The translations under genes and the position numbers were made by a program. Of a stretch of 64,000 nt of DNA, positions 34,107 through 43,913 are shown piece after piece. This DNA is from JABCPE02 sp963530295 (GTDB lineage: Bacteria; Bacteroidota; Bacteroidia; Flavobacteriales; Weeksellaceae), in contig CAUSCF010000010.1 in the NCBI GenBank assembly GCA_963530295.1, forward strand, positions 1-64,000, given 5' to 3'. A model generated the notes under the pieces. That model saw nothing but the letters and a program-made list of their open reading frames with translations, searched no databases and was not told where the DNA came from. How positions within the stretch are numbered: position 1 is the first letter of the stretch; the number at the start of each line of letters is the position of its first letter.

Positions 34107-37100
34107 TTACAAATTAAACATTTGTTTTATCCTATCAACTTTGGAAGGAACATTAACACCTTGTAAAACCAAAGATGTTTCTTTCCTTGCGTATTTACTA
34201 TTTTCATCTCTAGAAGCAGAAAGCCAATTGAAAGAGCCTTCGATAAGCAATCTATCATCTACACAGATTGTCTTATTATGTATTCCTTTATAAATAATCA
34301 ATTTCGCACCAGAATCTTTTAGTAATTTTCTTCCTTCTTGGGAGTGAGGTTTTAGCTTTCCATCTACTTTATCTAAATATTCATCTGTAAGTATAGTAAC
34401 TTTTACTCCTTTGTTAGAAGTTTCTTTTATAAGTTCTGAAATACCATCTTCATTTATAGCATTTATGGAAATAAATGGAGAACTAATGATAATCTCATTA
34501 GCAGCAATTTTGAAACATTTTTTCAGAGCATTTCTATGTTCTTCCAATGTGGTTAGATAGTTTACTTTATCTGTATTATCTGTAAACAAGGTATTTTTTG
34601 TATATACAAAAGTGTCATCCAAAGAACTATCAGGGTAAGTATATAAAAGCTCCGCCAGATTAGATGATGGTGTGTTTTGCCCCTGCTTAAAAATAACCAT
34701 ATTACCAAATACCAAGAAAGAATGTTTAGCTCTAGTCAATGCTACATTCAACATGTTATTTTTCCCTCCATAATTCATAAACAAAGGCTTATTAGGATCT
34801 GAATCAGTAGGAGAAAACAATATAATTGGTTTCTCTGCTCCCTGTAAAGCATGCACAGTTCCCACAGTCATATAGTTAGACAATTCCTGAGACAAATTGA
34901 TTCTAATCAGATTCTTTATATAATCTCTTTGAGCTGAATATGGAGTAATTATCGCGACAATATCTTGTAAAGGTTTATTATAAGCCTTTTCAAGTTTTTC
35001 TTTCTGGTCCTTTAACCACAAGATAATTGTATTCGCTTCAGCAATATTTCTATTACTAGAATTATATTTCTCACAAAATCCATTAATATGCAAATATCCC
35101 ACACTAGGAAGATTATGAGATTTTGTATGAGATTTTCCTCCTCTAAGAATGAGGCTATTCTGGTACACATACTTATTGGAATAATGAATAATTGAGTCTA
35201 TACACCTTCTATGTTCTCTTAATAACACCCCATCTTTAACCTCCCCATTATTAGTTTGGTAAGTGAAATGAGACTTGCATAAAGCTAATTTCATCACACT
35301 TCCACTAGAGGCTAAATATCCACAATCCCTAAAAAATTTAAACTGTTCTTCCGATTCTATTATATGATATTTTTCTGCATTTTTATAATCCACAAATTCT
35401 GAAACTCCCCAAATCGGTTCTATCTGATATATATCTCCTACCACAAGAAGTTTTTTTGTAAATACAAAAGACGGAATGGCAACTTCTGGCGATACCTGCC
35501 CTGCTTCATCCACAATCATGAAATCAAAGAGGTCATTATAAAAAACATTTCCTTCCGAAACCGAGTAATAAGAACAATATCTAGGCAGTGTATGAAAAGT
35601 AGAAATAAAAAGAGGTGTTAACTTTGCTATTCTTTCAAGTTTTACTTTGTATTTATTTTTACTTCTTTCATTTTTGCTAGCCGCTGTGTCTTTATTAGAT
35701 TGTTCTTTTATAAACTCAACCTCTCTATAATGAACACACAACCAGAATAATTTATGTCTTAGAGAAATATCCAACTTCACTGCCATATCTTCAATACAGT
35801 TTAGCCCTTGATATTCATCTTTTGTTTTTTCTATTAAATTATCCCATTTGTGCTGATATTCCTTGTTCCACAGTTGTATTTTAGAGGTATAATTTTGATG
35901 TCTTTTCTTAGACTCCTCTAATATATTTTCCAGTTGTGCGAGTGTGTTTTCTAAATGTTTTAGTTGTTTTTGTGCATCTAAAACTAACTCATCTGTAGCA
36001 GATTGTACTTCAAAATAATTATAAAATTTTGTTTGTGGAGAATACAGCTCCAGATGCTCTTTAAGTATCAACTTAAATGCATTTTCTTTAATCTTTTTAA
36101 AGTTAGCAAAAGGAAGATGTTTTATATCAAAAGGGAAACTCTGATACTTTTCCTCTAAAAGTTTTTTATATTCCTCTAAAGAATTGATGAGTGATTTTGT
36201 CTTTTGAATATCCTGCTGAACATCTTCAATATTGTGAAATATCTCATCTTCATTATTAAAATTATTCTCTTTCAAAAGAGCTGGAATGGTGTATTTCAAA
36301 AGAGCTACATTTGTATAGTCATCTATCTCCTTTTTACACTCTTCTATAAGAGATTTCAAATATGTTTGTACGCTCCCTATTTTAGCATCTTTTGAAAAAT
36401 CATAATCAAGATGATAATGTTTTACATACTCCTCAAACTTATCAATTATATATTCTATACATTCTCTGATGTTTATTTCTTCATCCATCTGATGCACAAA
36501 ACCCTCTGTAAAAAATGGACTTGTAGCACACTGATAATTTTTTAGTTCTTCTGTTTTTTTAGATGTCCCTGTAAGATACAACCCAAATGAATTCACTCCT
36601 AGCAACCTCTCTTGTAATACATCCTTTGATTTATTTTCAAGTTTCATACTATCCAAAATATTGGTTATAGCTTGGTTGTTAGAAGAACAACCTACGATGA
36701 GAGGAGGTGGAGTATTATTTAGCACTCCATTAACTAAACTATTAGCAATAAAACTTTGTAAAATTGTTGTTTTTCCTGTACCAGGAGGTCCATTAATCGC
36801 GAAAATATCCGAATGATTTTCATATTGAGATTTTGCGAATGCTTCTCTCTGTGATTTAGATAGAGGAAACTCCTCTCCCATATGTCCATAATGATTCGGA
36901 ATGAGAACATCCTCAATATCTTTGGTGTCATTTATTTTTTGAAAATCGTTAGTATCTAACATCATTTCCAAAATATTATAATTAACCTTAGAATTATTTT
37001 TATAAATCAAGTCATTATAAAGAGCAAGAATATGTTTAGTAGTATTGACATCTTCATATTTACATATTCTAAATTTAATTACACCTTGTTGATAATCTGT

Positions 37101-37691
37101 GTATTTCTTATCCGTTATTTTATTAAAATACACCTCACAATCTTCCCAATATTGCCCCCATGTATTTCTATTAAAATCAAAGTTTGATGACTCAGAATCT
37201 ACCTTGGCCATTTCAGCTATGGTAGGACTATCTTTAGGATTTGGGTTTAGATATTCCCTTAAAAAAGCAGGTCTTTCATCTTGTTTTGGAGGAAAAAGTT
37301 TTCCATCTTGCCGTAAATAGGCAGGAATCCAATAAGGATAATGGATTTCAGAATCACCTTCAAATTCTGTATGCTCTTTTGAGTTTTGAATAAAAATAGG
37401 CGCTATCTCTATTTTATTGAATTTAACAGAGTCTATCTCGTTACCCTTTTTACCCAAATTAATAACTTCAAAAAATGCATCTTCATCATCATACAAAGCA
37501 TCCACCTGATTCATATCCTCTATGTACTCCCCTATACTAAAAGAATACATATTTTTCTCATCCCAAACCTGTTTAACCTCTTCTTGGGAGAGCTGTTCTA
37601 TATTGAAGCTATTTCTATTCAGTGGACCTCCTAAATATGCATATTTACTACCTCTAGAAGAATCTATCAAAGAAGCCCTGTAATATTTCAA
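34107..37691 (-). CDS. SF1 helicase with C-terminal PLD nuclease (Mokosh type II-like)
   Basis: 1194 residues. An N-terminal region of about 270 residues precedes a split SF1 (COG1112-type) helicase: Walker A NGPPGTGKTTIL (about 304-315), a coiled-coil insert, DEAG in FMIVDEAGQVSPE (about 727-739), LREHRRC and NVALTRAKHSFLVFGN. The last 150 residues are a PLD domain with HNKTICVDDRLLIEGSFNW. Helicase and PLD in one chain is the architecture of type II Mokosh anti-phage systems. No ATG opens this frame: a TTG is used here. An ATG at 37711-37709 in another frame would join it if one A were added to the A run at 37696-37700. Confidence 0.82.
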   Translation of the reverse strand: MKYYRASLIDSSRGSKYAYLGGPLNRNSFNIEQLSQEEVKQVWDEKNMYSFSIGEYIEDMNQVDALYDDEDAFFEVINLGKKGNEIDSVKFNKIEIAPIFIQNSKEHTEFEGDSEIHYPYWIPAYLRQDGKLFPPKQDERPAFLREYLNPNPKDSPTIAEMAKVDSESSNFDFNRNTWGQYWEDCEVYFNKITDKKYTDYQQGVIKFRICKYEDVNTTKHILALYNDLIYKNNSKVNYNILEMMLDTNDFQKINDTKDIEDVLIPNHYGHMGEEFPLSKSQREAFAKSQYENHSDIFAINGPPGTGKTTILQSFIANSLVNGVLNNTPPPLIVGCSSNNQAITNILDSMKLENKSKDVLQERLLGVNSFGLYLTGTSKKTEELKNYQCATSPFFTEGFVHQMDEEINIRECIEYIIDKFEEYVKHYHLDYDFSKDAKIGSVQTYLKSLIEECKKEIDDYTNVALLKYTIPALLKENNFNNEDEIFHNIEDVQQDIQKTKSLINSLEEYKKLLEEKYQSFPFDIKHLPFANFKKIKENAFKLILKEHLELYSPQTKFYNYFEVQSATDELVLDAQKQLKHLENTLAQLENILEESKKRHQNYTSKIQLWNKEYQHKWDNLIEKTKDEYQGLNCIEDMAVKLDISLRHKLFWLCVHYREVEFIKEQSNKDTAASKNERSKNKYKVKLERIAKLTPLFISTFHTLPRYCSYYSVSEGNVFYNDLFDFMIVDEAGQVSPEVAIPSFVFTKKLLVVGDIYQIEPIWGVSEFVDYKNAEKYHIIESEEQFKFFRDCGYLASSGSVMKLALCKSHFTYQTNNGEVKDGVLLREHRRCIDSIIHYSNKYVYQNSLILRGGKSHTKSHNLPSVGYLHINGFCEKYNSSNRNIAEANTIILWLKDQKEKLEKAYNKPLQDIVAIITPYSAQRDYIKNLIRINLSQELSNYMTVGTVHALQGAEKPIILFSPTDSDPNKPLFMNYGGKNNMLNVALTRAKHSFLVFGNMVIFKQGQNTPSSNLAELLYTYPDSSLDDTFVYTKNTLFTDNTDKVNYLTTLEEHRNALKKCFKIAANEIIISSPFISINAINEDGISELIKETSNKGVKVTILTDEYLDKVDGKLKPHSQEGRKLLKDSGAKLIIYKGIHNKTICVDDRLLIEGSFNWLSASRDENSKYARKETSLVLQGVNVPSKVDRIKQMFNL

Positions 37692-37829
37692 CCAATTTTT
37701 AAATCTCTCATTAGTTATAACTCATCATGCTTATTCCATTACATTTTTTATTCTTATTTCTACACTAATTTTTCAGAATCATTCCCATTTTCTGTTTGTA
37801 AAATTTTCCTATTCAAACATATTTATATC

Positions 37830-39008
37830 CTATTCCCCATCCGCTCTCCATGCATATACTTTCGTGGGATTTTCTTTTATAAGTTTTTCATTTCGCTCAA
37901 AGAGGGCTTTTGCGAGATTTTCATCTTTTGTGGCTTTTAGATAATACTCTTTGGCTTTTTGCGGGTCTTTTTTAAATTTAATCCCCGCATGATACATCGC
38001 TCCTAGTGAGGAAATACTCATTTCTTCACCGATGGCTTCCCCTTTTCTGAACCATTCTACCGCCTTGTCATAGTTCTTTGGTAAATCTCCACCGAGTGTG
38101 TAAAGGTATCCAAGATTATAGATCGCTTTCGGATTTCCTAAATTGGCTGCTTTTTCCATCCATTCTATTCCCTGCTGGATATTTTTCACTTGTGGATTGT
38201 CTTGCAGATAGATGAAAGCTATATTATTCATCGCATTCACATCGCCTAGATCAGCCGCTATTTTATACCATTTTAAGGCTTTTGTAAAGTCGCCTTTGTT
38301 TTCTCCTTTGTCATTATAATAAATATAAATCACCCCTAAATAATTAGGAAATGCTACCTCAGAAGGGAAATTCTCATACCCCCAAGTGTACAGTTCTATG
38401 GCTTTTGGGATATTTTGTTTTACTTCTTCCCCTTTAAGGTAAAAATAAGCAACTTGCACCAGTCGTTGCTTGTCTTTGGTCATTTTCACTGATTTTTCTA
38501 TCAGCTCCAAATTTTTCTCATAGTTTTTCTCCACACCCCAGCCCATATAATACATATACGCCAAGTTATCCACCGCAGAGGAACTCCCCAGATTAGCTCC
38601 TTTTTGGAAAAGTTCTATTGCTTTTTTGTAATCTTGTTTTACACCTGTGCCATCTCGATACAGGAGCCCTAAATTATTACAAGCATCAGCATGATTAGAT
38701 TTCACAGCTTTTTCTAACAATTTTACAGCTTTTCCATAATCTTGTTTCACTCCAGCCCAGCCTTTTATGTAAATAGTACCAAGCGTGTTCTGTGATTCTG
38801 CATAGCCTTTGTTAGCTGACTTTTGAAACCACAGCAGCGCTTTTTCATTATCCTGTGGATAGCCCTTTTCTCCAAAAAAATATGATGATGCAAGATAAAA
38901 CATCGCTTCTGCATCTCCTTTTTCGGATTTTTTCAACAAGTCATCTTGAGCCTGTATCAATCCAGAAAAGAAAATTAAAACTATTAGTAATAAAATTCTC
39001 ATAGTCAT
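37830..39008 (-). CDS. Sel1-repeat (SEL1/TPR-like) periplasmic protein
   Basis: 392 residues with signal peptide MTMRILLLIVLIFFSGLIQAQ. About nine to ten Sel1 repeats of 36 residues fill the rest, each like AMFYLASSYFFGEKGYPQDNEKALLWFQKSA. These solenoids bind other proteins; no enzyme motif is seen. An alternative start at the second Met removes two residues. It is 9 bases after pgi, so it may be cotranscribed with it. Confidence 0.88.
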   Translation of the reverse strand: MTMRILLLIVLIFFSGLIQAQDDLLKKSEKGDAEAMFYLASSYFFGEKGYPQDNEKALLWFQKSANKGYAESQNTLGTIYIKGWAGVKQDYGKAVKLLEKAVKSNHADACNNLGLLYRDGTGVKQDYKKAIELFQKGANLGSSSAVDNLAYMYYMGWGVEKNYEKNLELIEKSVKMTKDKQRLVQVAYFYLKGEEVKQNIPKAIELYTWGYENFPSEVAFPNYLGVIYIYYNDKGENKGDFTKALKWYKIAADLGDVNAMNNIAFIYLQDNPQVKNIQQGIEWMEKAANLGNPKAIYNLGYLYTLGGDLPKNYDKAVEWFRKGEAIGEEMSISSLGAMYHAGIKFKKDPQKAKEYYLKATKDENLAKALFERNEKLIKENPTKVYAWRADGE

Positions 39009-39017
39009 TGGTTTTTG

Positions 39018-40658
39018 TTATTTGTTTGTTTTATAATAGTTTATCAGCCCATTCGTAGAAGAATCATGGGAAGAAATTTTCTCAGAATTGGTAAGTTCAG
39101 GTAAAATTCTATTTGCGAGGACTTTTCCGAGTTCCACCCCAAATTGGTCAAAACTAAATATATTCCAAATCACTCCCTGAACGAATATTTTATGCTCATA
39201 CAAAGCGATAAGCTGCCCCAGCGAAAAAGGATTTAATTCCTTAAATAAAAATGAATTCGTCGGAATATTTCCTTGGAAAATCTTATAATTTACCAGCTTT
39301 TCTATTTCAGTAACAGATTTATTGGTTTTTTGTAATTCATCTAAAACCTGCTCTTTATCCTTCCCAAAAGCCAAAGCCTCTGTCTGCGCAAAGAAATTCG
39401 CCAAAAGTTTTTCCTGATGGTCAGAAACCGAATTACAAGATTTCGCATAAGCGATAAAATCCGATGGAATCAGCTCCGTTCCCTGATGAATAAGCTGATA
39501 GAAGGCGTGCTGCCCGTTAGTTCCTGGCTCTCCCCAGATAATCGGTCCAGTTTCATAATACACAAATTCTCCATTTCTATCCACAGACTTACCATTGCTC
39601 TCCATATCGCCCTGCTGAAGGTAGGCAGGGAAACGGTCAAGATACTGTGAATAAGGCAAAACTGCGTGCGAACTTGCATTAAAAAAGTTTCTGTACCAAA
39701 TGCCCAGCAATGCCATCAGCACTGGAACATTTTCGGAAAATTCTGCTTTTCGGAAATGATTATCTGTGTCATTTGCTCCTTTTAAAAGCTGTTCAAAATC
39801 ATCATAACCAATTGATAATACTATACTTAGCCCAATAGCTGACCAAAGCGAATAGCGACCGCCAACCCAGTCCCAAAATTCAAAAATATTTTCTTCGGCG
39901 ATTCCAAATTTCTTAACCTCCAAAACATTAGTAGAAAGCGCCACAAAATGTTTTGCTATATCTCCCTGACTGCCAGATTTTAAGAACCAATCCTTTGCAG
40001 AATGAGCATTAGTCATCGTTTCCTGAGTGGTGAAAGTTTTGGAAGCGATGATGAAAAGCGTAGTCTCTGGGTTGAGATTCTTAAGTGTTTCAGCTAAATG
40101 ATTTCCATCTACATTAGACACGAAATACACATTCAGCCTTGTTTTAAAATGTTTCAATGCAGAGCAGACCATCACTGGCCCTAAATCCGAACCACCAATC
40201 CCAATATTCACCACATCCGTGATTTCCTTTCCCGAAAATCCTTTGTGCTCGCCCGAAATCACCTTTTCTGAAAAATCTTTCATCTGAGAGAGAACCCTTT
40301 TCACATCGGGTTTTATATCTTTCCCTTCCACTAAAATCGGCTGATCAGAAAAATCTCTCAAAGCCGTGTGGAGAACTGCCCTTCCTTCGGTTTCATTTAT
40401 TTTTTCGCCTGAAAACATTGCAGAAATTGCCGTTTTCAGTTCGCATTCTTCAGCCAATTGGAGCAAAAGATTTTTTACTTTTTCATCGATTAGATTTTTA
40501 GAAAAATCAAACAAAAAGTTTTCTCTTTTTATAGAATATTCTGCAAAACGATTAGGGTTTTCAGCGAAAAGCTCCCTTAAATCAAAGTTTTTTTCAGCAA
40601 AATATTCATTCAGACCTTTCCAAGCCTTGGTCTGGGTAGGGTTTATTTTTGGTAGCAT
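39018..40658 (-). CDS. pgi: Glucose-6-phosphate isomerase
   Basis: Interconverts glucose-6-phosphate and fructose-6-phosphate. 546 residues, full length. Diagnostic segments are VVNIGIGGSDLGPVMV (about 148-163), IASKTFTTQETMTNA, GGRYSLWSAIGLSI (about 266-279), the catalytic Glu region GNGQHAFYQLIHQGTELIPSDF, and FDQFGVELGK near the end. Confidence 0.97.
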   Translation of the reverse strand: MLPKINPTQTKAWKGLNEYFAEKNFDLRELFAENPNRFAEYSIKRENFLFDFSKNLIDEKVKNLLLQLAEECELKTAISAMFSGEKINETEGRAVLHTALRDFSDQPILVEGKDIKPDVKRVLSQMKDFSEKVISGEHKGFSGKEITDVVNIGIGGSDLGPVMVCSALKHFKTRLNVYFVSNVDGNHLAETLKNLNPETTLFIIASKTFTTQETMTNAHSAKDWFLKSGSQGDIAKHFVALSTNVLEVKKFGIAEENIFEFWDWVGGRYSLWSAIGLSIVLSIGYDDFEQLLKGANDTDNHFRKAEFSENVPVLMALLGIWYRNFFNASSHAVLPYSQYLDRFPAYLQQGDMESNGKSVDRNGEFVYYETGPIIWGEPGTNGQHAFYQLIHQGTELIPSDFIAYAKSCNSVSDHQEKLLANFFAQTEALAFGKDKEQVLDELQKTNKSVTEIEKLVNYKIFQGNIPTNSFLFKELNPFSLGQLIALYEHKIFVQGVIWNIFSFDQFGVELGKVLANRILPELTNSEKISSHDSSTNGLINYYKTNK

Positions 40659-40702
40659 AAATTTTAATTATTAAAAAACACAAATTTAGTCTTTTAAATT
40701 GA

Positions 40703-40731
40703 AAAAATCCCTGCCATGTGCGGGGATTTTT
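40703..40731 (-). terminator. Terminator after the DUF4349 gene
   Basis: AAAAATCCC and GGGATTTTT pair around an 11-base loop. The T run is on the minus strand. Confidence 0.78.
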
Positions 40732-40736
40732 ATCAT

Positions 40737-41666
40737 TTATTTTTCTTCTTCTTTTTTATCTGATTTTTTCCAAAATTTCTTTCTATTTCTCCAAGCAAAA
40801 ATTCCTAAAACGCCGACCAAAATAAACATCCATGCGTTTGCAGCCAATATCAAGAACTTTTGGAATCCATAGAATCCATCAACGAAAGCTTCTTTAAAAT
40901 CATACCAAAAACTTCCTTTATATTTATCTTCCAAGCTTCTGATATTGGGCATTTCCTCTTGAGAAATCTTGAATTTCGGTTCGGAAAGATAGATACTCAC
41001 CGTGCTGTATTTCAGTTCATCAGCAAGATTGAAATCATTTATTTTCTGATAATTAAGCTCTCGTTCGTTATCATTTGTTGCTTCTGCATTTTTAGTTGTA
41101 TTGGCTTGCTGAGAAAGCTGAGCTTTATGTTTCTCCATTCTTTGTTTTTCCAGTTCCGCCATTTTTACATTAGCACTCACATCTTGTGCCGTGATAGTGC
41201 GTTCTCGGAGAAAAATACTCTTGTCATTCAGTGATTTTAGGAAATCGGACAATTTCTCAGTTGGCACCCGCACCTCCATTTGGTTTTTAGTGGTGTATTT
41301 ACGGACATATAGAGATTTTTCTTCTGACTGAGGGAAGATATTTTCCTCCAAAACATCACTACGATAATTACTACTTGTCACAAAACCACCCATTTCCTTC
41401 AGTGTATTTTCTATGTAGATAGTTGCCTGATACACATCCGAAACATCCATATCTACATTTGCTTTTCGCACGAACTTCTTACCCTCCACTTCTTGAGAGG
41501 CAGCCATAGATATAGACGCGGCAGTGCTGTCCACTGCTGCTTCTGATTCTATGGATTCTAGATGAGACTCTGAATAAGATGTTTCTGTTCCATTTTTTTT
41601 AGCGCAGGAAGCTATCATAAGGACAGCCATAAAGACCACTACTGAATTTCTAAATACTCTTTTCAT
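40737..41666 (-). CDS. DUF4349 lipoprotein
   Basis: From the ATG that starts the signal peptide MKRVFRNSVVVFMAVLMIASC the protein has 309 residues; Cys21 would be lipidated. A start 51 bases earlier puts 17 polar residues before the signal and is unlikely. The DUF4349 part (about 60-300) includes FVRKANVDMDVSDVYQATIYIE, a coiled-coil-forming middle (VKMAELEKQRMEKHKAQLSQQ) and one C-terminal membrane span (about 275-295) with a basic end. Function is unknown. Confidence 0.82.
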   Translation of the reverse strand: MKRVFRNSVVVFMAVLMIASCAKKNGTETSYSESHLESIESEAAVDSTAASISMAASQEVEGKKFVRKANVDMDVSDVYQATIYIENTLKEMGGFVTSSNYRSDVLEENIFPQSEEKSLYVRKYTTKNQMEVRVPTEKLSDFLKSLNDKSIFLRERTITAQDVSANVKMAELEKQRMEKHKAQLSQQANTTKNAEATNDNERELNYQKINDFNLADELKYSTVSIYLSEPKFKISQEEMPNIRSLEDKYKGSFWYDFKEAFVDGFYGFQKFLILAANAWMFILVGVLGIFAWRNRKKFWKKSDKKEEEK

Positions 41667-41819
41667 ATTCTTATTTTTTGAATTATTGGTACAAATTTCC
41701 ATCAAATTCCTTGACAATTATTGTAAATTGGTTTTAAAACTACTGAAAATTGGTTTTACAAATTTATAATATTGATTGTCTTTGATTTGTAAAAAAACTT
41801 TATTCCAAATATAGCATAT

Positions 41820-42908
41820 TTATTTGATTTTTCCAGCCAATAAATTCAAAATTTTCCAACCTTGTTCATCTATTTTTTTCAGAAATTTAGCAATAATCAC
41901 AGCCAGTAAGACATTTAAACCATAAATCAAAATCATCAAAATAAACCAATGTAAATTTTCCCTAAAAATAGGAATGAAAAAATACACCAAAGACGAGCTG
42001 ATTCCCTGTGCGAAATAGAAAAATATCGCATTCTGACCTATGTAGGAAAGCAGACTTTCTTTCTGAATTTTTAGTCTGTTATAAAAGATAAAAACCATCG
42101 CCAAAGAAACGAAAGACCAAACGATATAAGGAATTTTCGGCGGGAATTTCTGTTTATTAAGTTTATAGAAAATATCTGCTCCATAGCTCCAAAACATCCC
42201 CACAAGGCTGAGCAAGACAAAACCAATTAAAAACAGAACTTGGGAATTGGTCAATTTCTTGTTTTTCAGCTGATAAGCCACAAGAAAAACCATCAAATAA
42301 AAAACCGTATAGCCCACCTGCCCAGTAGGGTAAAAATCTGGATTAAAATTAAAAACAAATATAAAAACCACACAAAAACCTATAATCCACCAAATGTATT
42401 TTGAGAAAAACCTCAGCACGATTACTCCAAAAAAAGTAACGACATAGTAAGTCTTCAAATACCAAAAACTGCCCATCACCACAGGAAACACATCACAGGT
42501 GCTATACTGATGCAGCCACCAGTTTCCCAAAAGTTTAAAATCAAAAGGCTGACTCAGGCTGTTCTCCGTATATTTTGGCCCGAAGGTCAGGAAAAAATCT
42601 TGGTATGTTTCTTTGTCAAAAAAGGACTGCAGAAAAACCTTGAAAAAGCTGTCAAAAAAGAACAATCCTGTCACAAAAATCATATAGGTGATTTGTAATT
42701 TCAGCAGTCTGCGAAAGGTTTTATCAAGATTTCCAGAAGAGGTCAATCCGCTGAGCGCAAAGAAAATAGGAACATCAAAAAGCAGACTGAAAATCCTCAT
42801 TTCATTAGAAACATAAAACTGCCCAGACCAAAAAACAGTGTGAATAAAAATGATTGACAAAGTTGCCAAACCCTTCACGTAATCAATGTATAAATCTCTT
42901 TTCATCAA
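41820..42908 (-). CDS. Membrane acyltransferase (acyltransferase 3 family)
   Basis: 362 residues with about ten membrane spans. The N-terminal RDLYIDYVKGLATLSIIFIHTVFW carries the family His in the first span, followed by FDVPIFFALSGL. Such enzymes O-acylate sugars of surface polysaccharides, peptidoglycan or other extracytoplasmic acceptors. The acceptor cannot be inferred; no polysaccharide genes adjoin. Confidence 0.85.
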   Translation of the reverse strand: MMKRDLYIDYVKGLATLSIIFIHTVFWSGQFYVSNEMRIFSLLFDVPIFFALSGLTSSGNLDKTFRRLLKLQITYMIFVTGLFFFDSFFKVFLQSFFDKETYQDFFLTFGPKYTENSLSQPFDFKLLGNWWLHQYSTCDVFPVVMGSFWYLKTYYVVTFFGVIVLRFFSKYIWWIIGFCVVFIFVFNFNPDFYPTGQVGYTVFYLMVFLVAYQLKNKKLTNSQVLFLIGFVLLSLVGMFWSYGADIFYKLNKQKFPPKIPYIVWSFVSLAMVFIFYNRLKIQKESLLSYIGQNAIFFYFAQGISSSLVYFFIPIFRENLHWFILMILIYGLNVLLAVIIAKFLKKIDEQGWKILNLLAGKIK

Positions 42909-43006
42909 ACCGAGAATTTTTAGCCAAAAATAAAATTTTTAATTAAAAATTTATCCCTTCTGAATAATATTTAGTAAATTTGTGCATCATTTAAAAACAA
43001 AAAATT

Positions 43007-43794
43007 ATGTTTAAAAAAGTAATTTATTTAGGTCTTATGGCAGGGGCAATTCATTTTGCTGATGCTCAAAAAATCAATTTAGGAAAAGCACTAGATGCAG
43101 GTGCAAAAGGAGTAAAAGCATTGACTTTCTCTAACGCTGATGCAGCAAGACTTTCTAAAGAGTCTGTGGACTGGATGGATAATAACAATCCAGTAGCTGA
43201 CAAAAACAGCCCTTACACAAAAACCAAGATGGACTTACTTTAAATTATAAAGTATATTTAGTAAAAGACATCAACGCTTTCGCTGCAGCTGATGGAAGTG
43301 TGAGAGTTTTCTCTTCTCTTATGGATATCATGACTGATGATGAGCTTTTGGCTGTTATTGGGCATGAAATCGGGCATGTGAAAAACGAAGATACTAAAGA
43401 CGCTATCAAATCTGCATACACCAGAGCTGCCCTTGTAGATGCTGCTGGAGCTGCAAGTAACACAGTATCAAAACTTAGCGAAACTCAGTTAGGAAACATG
43501 GCTAATGCATTCTTGGATTCTTCTCACAGTAGAAAACAAGAAAGCCAAGCGGACGACTATTCATACCAATTCATGAAATCCAATGGTTACAATGTAGTAG
43601 GAGCTTACACTGCATTCAAAAAATTAGAACTTCTAGCAGGAGGAGCTAAAGAAAACGGATTCCAAAGAATGTTCAACTCTCACCCAGATAGTGGAAAAAG
43701 AGCTGAAGCAATTAAGAAAAAAGCTATAAAAGATGGTCTTTGGAAAGATCCAGGAACAGTGGAACTTCCAAAAACTAAAATCGTTCAAAAATAA
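43007..43794 (+). pseudogene. M48-family metalloprotease, frameshifted
   Basis: The first frame (43007-43243) encodes a signal peptide MFKKVIYLGLMAGAIHFADA and the start of the protein as far as SPYTKT, then a stop. The next frame resumes with NQDGLTLNYKVYLVKDINAF and runs to 43794 with the zinc motif AVIGHEIGHVKNE and the downstream QESQADDYSYQF Glu site. The switch falls at an A5 run (43219-43223); one more A would join the frames. The protein may also have lost about ten residues here. The remaining sequence looks well conserved, so the break is recent, phase-variable, or an assembly error. Confidence 0.85.
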
Positions 43795-43800
43795 AACAAG

Positions 43801-43832
43801 AACTTCTCTCTGATTTGAGAGAAGTTTTTTTG
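43801..43832 (+). terminator. Terminator after the M48 pseudogene
   Basis: AACTTCTCTC, 6-base loop, GAGAGAAGTT and a T run. Confidence 0.88.
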
Positions 43833-43852
43833 TTAAAAAAGCAACTGGATTT

Positions 43853-43882
43853 TTGTAGTAGAAAAAAAAAACTTATATTTGC
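43853..43882 (+). promoter_or_regulatory. Promoter of rplU-rpmA
   Basis: TTG (43853-43855), 18 bases, TATATTTGC (43874-43882), about 30 bases before rplU. Confidence 0.75.
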
Positions 43883-43913
43883 AAACTAATTTTAAAATTA
43901 AATACTTATAACA

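Noticed and set aside
37692..37829. Second att-like repeat of tRNA-Asn beyond the helicase gene
   Set aside because: I looked for a copy of the tRNA-Asn 3' end here and found none, so the helicase gene is not shown to be part of an integrated element.
43245..43463. Minus-strand frame over the M48 break
   Set aside because: Shadow of the protease coding strand, which shows the HEIGH zinc motif.
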